From: Methanobrevibacter ruminantium M1
GTDB lineage: Archaea; Methanobacteriota; Methanobacteria; Methanobacteriales; Methanobacteriaceae
Length of the DNA stretch: 64,000 nt
Direction: 5' to 3'
NCBI RefSeq assembly: GCF_000024185.1
Contig: NC_013790.1
Span: 434,001 to 498,000, forward strand
The position numbers were made by a program, and so were the translations under genes. Shown here piece after piece: positions 19,045 through 26,900 of the stretch. Below the pieces are notes generated by a model. That model saw nothing but the letters and a program-made list of their open reading frames with translations. It searched no databases and was not told the origin of the DNA. The stretch's first letter is position 1; every line of letters begins with the position of its first letter.

Positions 19045-19723
19045 ATTCAGCAGAGACATGCTCCAGGACGGAGCGAAGAGAATGTTCAAGTGGCTAAGAA
19101 AGGGCGAAGGGTTGCCTAACTACTTGATAATGTATGACATGGACAGGAATAAGGAGTATAAGTTGGTTCCAAAGGAATATGCAGGACTGTATGAGTCCAG
19201 AAACATATTCTGGATTAAGAACGGAAGGGAGCCTAACTATGTTACACTGACTTCCGTTGCAAGGAATCCTCTTGTGATGGACTACCAGAACACCAATTAC
19301 ACCTGTTGCCCAACCAGTTTGTCCCTTGCCTCACAAATGCTATATCACTATAAGTCAGAAAGTGAATGCGCTAAGGCTTTGGGAACTAGCAAGGGCAGTG
19401 GAACAAGCCCTGCACAGCTGATAGCCAATGCTCCGAAGTTAGGGTTCAAGATAATTCCTATCAAAAGAGACAGCAAGGAAGTGAAGAAATACTTGAAGAA
19501 AGGTTTCCCTGTAATCTGCCATTGGCAAGTGAACCAGAGCAGGAACTGCAAGGGAGACTATACTGGAAACTTCGGTCATTACGGTCTCATTTGGGACATG
19601 ACCTCAACCCACTATGTTGTGGCAGATCCTGCCAAGGGAGTCAACAGGAAGTACAAATTCAGCTGCCTCGACAATGCTAACAAGGGCTACAGGCAGAACT
19701 ACTATGTTGTCTGTCCTGCATAG
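19037..19723 (+). CDS. C39-like cysteine peptidase, candidate pseudomurein endoisopeptidase
   Basis: A 228-residue protein with a C39-like papain-fold domain in its C-terminal two thirds: DYQNTNYTCCPTSL with Cys90/Cys91, GHYGLIWD with His181, and VVADPA with Asp197. These form a Cys-His-Asp set in the right order and spacing. No signal peptide or membrane segment is present. It is the last gene of the morphogenesis block, the place of a lysin. From memory, the PeiR endoisopeptidase of the M. ruminantium prophage also lies near the end of its prophage and is unlike PeiW/PeiP, so a PeiR-like role is plausible. The N-terminal about 70 residues may bind the wall. The substrate is inferred. Confidence 0.65.
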   Translation: MVRFSRDMLQDGAKRMFKWLRKGEGLPNYLIMYDMDRNKEYKLVPKEYAGLYESRNIFWIKNGREPNYVTLTSVARNPLVMDYQNTNYTCCPTSLSLASQMLYHYKSESECAKALGTSKGSGTSPAQLIANAPKLGFKIIPIKRDSKEVKKYLKKGFPVICHWQVNQSRNCKGDYTGNFGHYGLIWDMTSTHYVVADPAKGVNRKYKFSCLDNANKGYRQNYYVVCPA

Positions 19724-19786
19724 GTTACTTTGCACATGCTCTGTAACAACCTTTTTATGTTGTCGAGTGCAACTATATTATACAGG

Positions 19787-19841
19787 ACATGGCTTTTTCC
19801 TTTGATATTGTGAAGGGAGTAACCATATATACAAGCCATGT
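19787..19841. repeat. Inverted repeat, 9-base arms
   Basis: ACATGGCTT (19787-19795) is matched by AAGCCATGT (19833-19841) across a 37-base loop. It is the first of a series of dyads after the last provirus gene and may form part of an RNA structure or a recombination site. Confidence 0.5.
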
Positions 19842-19848
19842 TCGATTT

Positions 19849-19908
19849 GAGATTATCCTTAGTGGTTTGGTACATGAAGGATGTAAAGGATAATCTCTCC
19901 CTACTCTC
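19849..19908. repeat. Stem-loop element, copy A
   Basis: The 12-base arms GAGATTATCCTT (19849-19860) and AAGGATAATCTC (19886-19897) are perfectly complementary with a 25-base loop. The right arm is followed by TCCCTACTCTC and then a T-rich tract. Copy B 224 bases downstream has the same arms and nearly the same right flank, but a different loop. Confidence 0.75.
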
Positions 19909-20072
19909 ATTCTTATTTTTTTTCAAACATTTTTTTACTTTTCAAACGCTCTTAGGTATCCTCTTTATATGCTGAAGTCCAATGTATTATCAGGAGGCAT
20001 GAAAGTTTTTTTTCTCACTACTTCTTGCTTTTTTTACTTCTGGGTGTACTATTTTTCCTTTTGTGCCTCTGA

Positions 20073-20150
20073 AGAGATTATCCTTAGGAAGTTGGTTTTG
20101 CAGAACTCTTCTGTTTTTTGGGATAGCAAGGATAATCTCTACCCACTCTC
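20073..20150. repeat. Stem-loop element, copy B
   Basis: The 13-base arms AGAGATTATCCTT (20073-20085) and AAGGATAATCTCT (20128-20140) are perfect, with a 42-base loop and right flank ACCCACTCTC. Arms and flank match copy A, while the loop does not, so selection or recent duplication has kept the stem and flank. Confidence 0.75.
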
Positions 20151-20197
20151 CACTCCACAAAAAGTTTTTATACCTTGAAACTAAATTTATTATTACA

Positions 20198-20275
20198 GGG
20201 CTAATCCTTTACTAAACCTTTACTCAATTACATATCACCCCCTTTACATATGTTTTTTTATAAGGAGGATTAGTC
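20198..20275. repeat. Third inverted repeat before dptF
   Basis: GGGCTAATCCT (20198-20208) pairs with AGGATTAGTCC (20265-20275) with one G-T wobble. The loop contains an AAGGAGG stretch close to the right arm. A T-tract follows. It shares the ATCCTT core with copies A and B but is otherwise different. Confidence 0.5.
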
Positions 20276-20360
20276 CTTTTTTTTAAACTTTTTTTTAGAA
20301 ATTTTTATTATTAATAACATTTCATATTATAATATAGTTAATATAATATTGAGGGTTTAG

Positions 20361-22610
20361 ATGAAAAAACATTGCTTTTATTTTTTAGGGGACAGTTTTG
20401 CCGATATATGCAATGAAGCCATGTTTTGTGAAAAACATTTAGTAGAAGGAAACTATTTGGATTCAATTATCCGTGCAGGAAAGGCTTCAGAGATAATAAC
20501 TGTAAACATTTGTGAACTTGAAGGTCAAGATGGCTTAATAAGCTCTGGTCAGAAGAAAAGATTGGAAATGCTTGGATATAAGGGTATCATTTCTTATGAT
20601 ATTTATAAAAGATTAAACCATATTCGTAAAATTAGAAATAAGGCTGTCCATGGGCATTTAAGTGATATTGAAGACAATGCAAATATTCTGCATGCCTATC
20701 TGTATCTAATTTGCGCATATTTCTATAAGGAATATAGAGACACTAATTTTTCAGCGGAAGATTATACGGGCCCTATTATGGACATTGCCTCTAAGCCTAA
20801 AGAGACTGCTTCAGAGACTTCAGAGGATAATGAAAATATTGGAGAGTTTATTTCAAGTCCATTGGATGATTATCTTTTTGAAAAGTATGATGACAGTTAC
20901 CTGTTAAATGAACTGTCTAAACTTAAGGACTCTTCAAAGGAAGCTGTTGAAGACGATAACTTAAGCGAATTTAAGGAATATCTTCATATTGACAGATCTA
21001 TTCAAGAAGATTTTTTAAAGGCATTGAACAGAGCCACTAGTTTTAATTCATCTCATCTGATTATGCTTTGCGGTAGTGTTGGAGATGGGAAATCACACTT
21101 GATTGCAAATTTAAAAAAGAAAAACCCTGAACTCTTTAATCAATTTGCTATCCATTATGATGCTACAGAGAGTTTTGATCCTGAAAAGAATGCAATAGAC
21201 ACTTTAGCCTCAGTATTGGAACCTTTCAATGACAATAATCTTAACAATTCGACAGAAAAACTTATTTTAGCCATTAACTTGGGTGTATTGAACAATTTCC
21301 TGGAATCATCTTATGCTAATGAAGATTACACTAAACTCAAGTTAATTATAGAAGAAGCGAACATATTTGAATCTAATGAGGTTTCAGATAACATTTATGG
21401 AGATAAGGTTAGTTTTGTCACTTTCAGTGATTACAACATGTTTGAATTGAATGATGATGAAAATTCAAACTACACATCATCAAAGTACATCTCTTCCCTA
21501 TTTAATAAGATAACCCAAAAGGAGGATACAAACCCTTTTTATGTTGCATATCTCAAGGATAAGGACTCTCACTTTATCAATCCTATAATCTATAATTATG
21601 AGATGCTGATGGATGAGGAGGTCCAGAAGACAATCATTGATTATTTAATCAAGATTTTCATAAAATACAGAAAAATCATTTCAACTAGAGACTTATTGAA
21701 CTTCATTTATGAGATAATAGTTCCTCCGGAATTCCTGAAAAGTGAGGATTTGGACAATATCAATGATTTCATGGACTATTCATTGCCTAATTTACTCTTC
21801 GGATATCCAGAAAGGTCAGATTTATTGAAGCTATGCAATGAATTGGATCCGACATTGCATCGTAATGAATCTTTAGATAAGTTCATAATAGACTTGAACA
21901 TTAATGACGATACTGAAAAGATATTAAATCGTTATTTTGATTTCACTCGTTTTAATTTCCTTGAAGAGTATGGAGAGTATCTGGTTGATTTTAGGGAGTT
22001 TAACAATTCTGAAAAAGAGAAGGTCACCAATATTCTAATTAGGTTTGCAGTATTCTATGGAAAGAGCATTATCAAGAATAATTTCAAGGATAAGGTTTAT
22101 TTAAATTATTTAAAATATCTGTATGCCTATAATACACAGTCTCATAAGGATTACAAATATCTGTTCACTGAAGTTAAGGACGCTATTTTTAATTGGAAAG
22201 GTTCCTATAAGAAGAATACTATATGTATTGACACTTTGGATTCATTTAAAGTGTATAAAAATTTAAAATTAAAACCATCTGTTGATAAATTTGAAAAAAG
22301 TTTATTAGATGGTCTCTTTTTAGGAAATAGATTTAAAACAGATATAAAAATTTATTTTTCAGTTGAATCTAACAAAAAGAAAATACCTTTAAATGTTGAT
22401 TTTTCATTATATCAATACATAATGAAATTATATAATGGTTTTAAGCCTAATCAATCAGATAAAGACGATTTAATAATTTTAGATGAATTTATTAATAATT
22501 TATTAGATGAAGATACAGATGATGATTTATATGTAATTAGTTTAGAAACTTATGAAGAATTTTTATTTGAGTCAAATGATTTTGGCACTTTTGAATTTAA
22601 GAGGGGTTAA
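20361..22610 (+). CDS. dptF: DptF-like restriction ATPase with N-terminal HEPN/DUF4145-like domain
   Basis: A 749-residue protein. Residues about 15-130 are helical and contain RNKAVH (R92, N93, H97), the RN-x3-H signature of HEPN/DUF4145-like domains. A P-loop ATPase follows with LCGSVGDGKSHLI (Walker A 238-245), then HYDATESFDPEKNAIDTL and LILAINLGVLNNF. This succession is what I know from DptF (DndF), an ATPase of the phosphorothioation-dependent restriction complex that acts on DNA lacking sulfur modification. dptG begins 3 bases after its stop, and dptH follows. Typical DptF is shorter, so the N-terminal domain is noteworthy. Base composition turns markedly more AT-rich after about 22250. 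Confidence 0.8.
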   Translation: MKKHCFYFLGDSFADICNEAMFCEKHLVEGNYLDSIIRAGKASEIITVNICELEGQDGLISSGQKKRLEMLGYKGIISYDIYKRLNHIRKIRNKAVHGHLSDIEDNANILHAYLYLICAYFYKEYRDTNFSAEDYTGPIMDIASKPKETASETSEDNENIGEFISSPLDDYLFEKYDDSYLLNELSKLKDSSKEAVEDDNLSEFKEYLHIDRSIQEDFLKALNRATSFNSSHLIMLCGSVGDGKSHLIANLKKKNPELFNQFAIHYDATESFDPEKNAIDTLASVLEPFNDNNLNNSTEKLILAINLGVLNNFLESSYANEDYTKLKLIIEEANIFESNEVSDNIYGDKVSFVTFSDYNMFELNDDENSNYTSSKYISSLFNKITQKEDTNPFYVAYLKDKDSHFINPIIYNYEMLMDEEVQKTIIDYLIKIFIKYRKIISTRDLLNFIYEIIVPPEFLKSEDLDNINDFMDYSLPNLLFGYPERSDLLKLCNELDPTLHRNESLDKFIIDLNINDDTEKILNRYFDFTRFNFLEEYGEYLVDFREFNNSEKEKVTNILIRFAVFYGKSIIKNNFKDKVYLNYLKYLYAYNTQSHKDYKYLFTEVKDAIFNWKGSYKKNTICIDTLDSFKVYKNLKLKPSVDKFEKSLLDGLFLGNRFKTDIKIYFSVESNKKKIPLNVDFSLYQYIMKLYNGFKPNQSDKDDLIILDEFINNLLDEDTDDDLYVISLETYEEFLFESNDFGTFEFKRG

Positions 22611-22612
22611 AA

Positions 22613-23983
22613 ATGGATTTTTCAGAAAATTATAATATATTATTAAAACAAATGACTTGTGATGTAAATAAAAGGAAATTAATACATCAGATTAATCAAA
22701 ATTCTCCATTGTTACCTTTTAAAACTAATACTCCTAAAAAAGCTAATTTTGAAAATGGTTTTGATATAATATTGGGTGAATTATCCAGAATCTTATTAAA
22801 TAAAACTATTGAAAAAAATTTTAAATTAGATAATATTGTTTCAAATTTAATTGATAATAATATTGAAATTGAAGATGGAACTAAGGAGTATATAACAAAA
22901 TTGCTAAATGAATATTTATTCGATGAAAAAAATGATTTAAAAATATCTCATCCGAATTTGTATTTATATATTCCTCTTTCAAATAATAAAAGTTCTAATG
23001 GAGAACAGGAAGTAGCATTGTTTTTAAGAGATATTTTTTGTAAGAATAATCAAAATCTTATTAACTTTTTTGAATCATATGATTCAAATCACATTATCTT
23101 AAATTTAATTTTAAAAAATACTCCTAATTTACATCATAAAATAACTGAAACTAAGTATGTAATTCATTTTGAGGAAATTGCAAATTTATTTAATGAAGAT
23201 ATCAATTATGCAATACTTTATAAGAAATTTTTTATGGAAAACATTGGTAATATTTTTGCTTATTACTATTTCTTTTATATCTCTCAATTAATTCTAAAAA
23301 TTTCTAAAGGCTTTAATGATAATAATGAATTTGAAAAATTGTACTATTTATTGGACTGGGAATCTGCAAGTAAAAATCGTAAATCATTAAATAGTTATAG
23401 TTTACTAAAACATCATTCTAAACCATTATATGCAAAAATGGCAGTCATAGATCAAATAAATACACTATTAGGTACAAATAATTTATTGGAAAAAGATATT
23501 TCAGAATATTTTAATAATTTGGACATCAATTCTAAAAATAATTTTTTACATTTTCTTAAAAAATGGGTTTCAGATTATAGGTATGTAAGGAATTTTGATG
23601 ATAAAGAATTACCAGATAATTTATTAGAATTAACTGAAATTCTTTTTGAAAGTTTAAAAAATGAAAAACTGGGTGTGGATGGAGCTGTACAATCTAGGTA
23701 CGCTTTAAATCTTGAAGATATAGCTAAAAAATATTTGTTAAAGCGTAGAGGTTCGTATGGTTATGTATTAAATATTAATAGAGATATGTTGCTTGTTTTA
23801 ACTGCATTATGTGTTAAAGATAAGAAAATTAAGTTAAATCAACTATTTATTGAATTTGAGAAAAGAGGAGTTTATTTTGACAAATATTCAAAAGAAGAAG
23901 TAGTAAATTTTTTAACTAAATTAAATTTAATTGACAAGAAAAGTGATAGTGGAGATGCTCAATATGTTAAACCAGTTTTATGA
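22613..23983 (+). CDS. dptG: DptG-like restriction component
   Basis: A 456-residue, Asn/Lys/Ile-rich helical protein placed between DptF-like and DptH-like genes, with the length known for DptG (DndG). No nucleotide-binding or nuclease motif is visible. The C-terminal about 70 residues (DKKIKLNQLFIEFEKRGVYF to the end) look like a winged-helix segment. It begins 3 bases after dptF and overlaps dptH by about 20 bases, so the three are made together. Identity rests on order, size and composition. Confidence 0.7.
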   Translation: MDFSENYNILLKQMTCDVNKRKLIHQINQNSPLLPFKTNTPKKANFENGFDIILGELSRILLNKTIEKNFKLDNIVSNLIDNNIEIEDGTKEYITKLLNEYLFDEKNDLKISHPNLYLYIPLSNNKSSNGEQEVALFLRDIFCKNNQNLINFFESYDSNHIILNLILKNTPNLHHKITETKYVIHFEEIANLFNEDINYAILYKKFFMENIGNIFAYYYFFYISQLILKISKGFNDNNEFEKLYYLLDWESASKNRKSLNSYSLLKHHSKPLYAKMAVIDQINTLLGTNNLLEKDISEYFNNLDINSKNNFLHFLKKWVSDYRYVRNFDDKELPDNLLELTEILFESLKNEKLGVDGAVQSRYALNLEDIAKKYLLKRRGSYGYVLNINRDMLLVLTALCVKDKKIKLNQLFIEFEKRGVYFDKYSKEEVVNFLTKLNLIDKKSDSGDAQYVKPVL

Positions 23984-26900
23984 TTATCTATCTAATAAAT
24001 TACTAAATTATTTTGATGATACTAAGATTTTAAGTGGTGAAAAATTTTTCATTAGTTTTGATGAAGATGACCAAATAATGTCTTTTTATAATAGTTTAAG
24101 AAGTATTGCAGAAACTAATTTTTCTTGTTCTGAATTCATATATGTCCATACTATTTCAGGAAAGGAATATAATACTTATTCCATAAACATTAATGGAGTC
24201 AAATTTGTCATTTCTGAAAGTTTAACAATTAACGTAGATTTCTTAGTTACTTTAAGAAATCAAGTTACTTCTCAAGAGGGTGTTTGGAAGGATACTGCAT
24301 TATTAGTTATCTGTAATGAAGCAATAGATAGTATTGGAAAAGGTATGAGAAATTTACAGAAAGAAGGAATGCCATTAAATGTAAAATCTATTTCAAAAAA
24401 TTTAGAGGATGAAATTAACGATTCTCAAATTCTTAACTATTCCGATAAGCAAATCGCTAAGTTTTCTTTGAATATTCAAGAAGAAGAATTGTTTCAAACA
24501 ACATTATGGGATTATGAAACTATCTTATCAATAATCAACAAGGGTTTTGTTAGTGATGAAGATTTAAGAGAGTTGAATCTTTTTAAAGATGACCAACTAA
24601 ATCAAAATTCTCCTCAAAAGATGTTAAAAAGATTAAAAGAAAATTATGACACATTTAATGAAGTAAATAAATTTTCACAATATGGAGATAAAAAAGAACA
24701 GCTTAAAAATATGTTTACTGATTCTGGAGTTTCTATTTTAAGTAAAGATGACTGGTATAAAGCAGAATGGAAAATGGTTAAAAAATCAAAGGATGACTTT
24801 ATTAATCAACAAAATCCTTTAAATTACAATGAAAATCTTGAAAAAATCACAGAAAATGGCTTAAATTATTGGGAAATTCCTAACTCATTTACTAAAACTG
24901 GAAAAAGAAAACGAAATATCATTGTTTTTAATCCAAATCATTCTCATGAAGTTAGTTTAAAGTTCAGTTTTGATCAGATTCTTAGTAATTCATTCCTTAA
25001 TACAAATTCAAAAAAATTCACTATTGCAAGAGGCAAATCATTAATAGTCAATTTTACTCTGGATTCTAGTGAACCAATTTTCAAAACTATAAAATATAAA
25101 CATAAAAATGAAAATATCTCTGAATTTACTTTTAATATTGTTGTTTTGAATTTTGAGCCTGAAATTTTTAATTCTATTAAATCTCGTTTTAGTGTCAATG
25201 TCAAATCTAAACAGATTATTGTAACAAATGATGAGGATAGTTTTGATATTGTTTTTGGTACTGGTTCAAAAGAAATAGAGAAATTAATTAAAGAAAATGG
25301 TGAAAAGTTATATCTTTATGATGATGAATCTTTAATAATTTCTGAACAATCTCCTGCTTGGAATGATGGAAAATTAAGTTTTAAATTATATAAAGACAAT
25401 AATTATGCCCCATTTTTGATTAAAGAAAAATCTAAGAAAACACTGCCAGTAAATTCCTATGTAATTTGGAATTTGAAAAGAAGAAATATGGAAAACTTTA
25501 TTTTTAATGGAGTAAAAGCTGTTCAAGATGTAAACAGTTTCTATCTCGTAGAAGAATTTAAAGAATTTCTAAAAATGGAACGAGAAATCATTAAACAGGA
25601 CATATTTTATGCTAAAAGGAATATTGATGGTTCTTTAGAAAAAATTGAAGTTTCATTCAGTAACGAGTTAGAAACTGCTTACATGGACATATTTAATTAT
25701 TATAAGACTTTTGATGATTCTCCAGAAGACAATCTTCCAAGTTTAGTTTATTTAAATGATGATTTAAAAGAGTTATATAAGAAATTTATAACTATCTTCA
25801 ATAAGGAAATATCAGAAATTGAAGAGAATTCTATTTTGTCTGATTTTAAATATAAAAAGAATTTGCTTAAGTTAGGTCGTATTGAAACTGATAACAAAAT
25901 AATGTATTCTCCATTATCTCCACTAAATATCGCTTATCAATTAGAAGTTTCTAAACAATGCGGAAATGAGGATTTATCCGTAAATATATTAGAACGGTTA
26001 GTTCCAAATAACTTAATTCCTTATATTTGTTCAGATGATGGAAAAGAATTGTTTAGACCTATTTATCAAGAAGAAGCTCATGAATGGTTGATTTATGAGA
26101 AAAGTGAAGAAGTATCAATTGGAACAACAAATGTATTTATTTCTAATGTTGTTACTGAAAAACTTAATCAATTTGTCAAACATTTTAATTACTTATTTAG
26201 TTTTAACAACTCCTCACCAATTAAAATTAACTTAATCAATATAAAAGATGATAAAGAAGTTGTGAAAGGAGTATTTAATTTTATTAGATCTAGATTGCCT
26301 GATAAAACTAAAACAAAAAAAGTTATTCCTGTTGAAATCAATATTTACAACGACGCTGAAAAGAGTTCTTTTGACAATTTATTTGATTGTCAGTCTGAAA
26401 TTCAGTTACTGGAAGAATTTGGAATTAAAAAATTAAAATCAGATATTTTTGATCCTATAGATATTATCCATATGATTCAAAATAATATTTCATATTATAA
26501 ACATCCATTTAAAAAAGAAGAATATGAATATGCTCATCTTTCTTTCTATAAAGTCAAATCACATAACAATATTGCAAATGACAATATGGATAAAATTGAA
26601 ACTGGATTATCTTTAAACGGTTTATTATCTTCAGTTACATCAACTACTAAACATTCAGAATATAGAACGGGTTTCGGTACAAACAATATTTTAAATATGA
26701 GTAATCCTCTTATTAAAACAGTGATTAACTTGAACGAACTTGTTGAGAATAGCAAGAACTTTGGAAAAAATACTTATTCAAAAAATAAATCAGTTATCAC
26801 TACTGTTGAATTAGAAGAAGACAATATTGAAGAATTGTACGACAAATCTCATTGGGTAACATTTATTGAACCTACATTTGGTATCGAATACTTTGACAGT

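Larger units (their letters stand above)
19724..20360. other. Non-coding junction rich in inverted repeats
   Basis: A 637-base stretch between the provirus block and the restriction island. It holds at least four inverted repeats (listed separately), T-tracts that may end provirus transcription, and near its right end an AT-rich promoter-like region for dptF. A 59-codon open frame from ATG 19999 has an AGGAGG only one base away and is not accepted as a gene. Confidence 0.6.

Noticed and set aside
19999-20178. A 59-codon frame with a hydrophobic N-terminus in the provirus/dpt junction
   Set aside because: AGGAGG is only one base before the ATG, the frame runs through the copy B stem-loop, and the composition looks non-coding.
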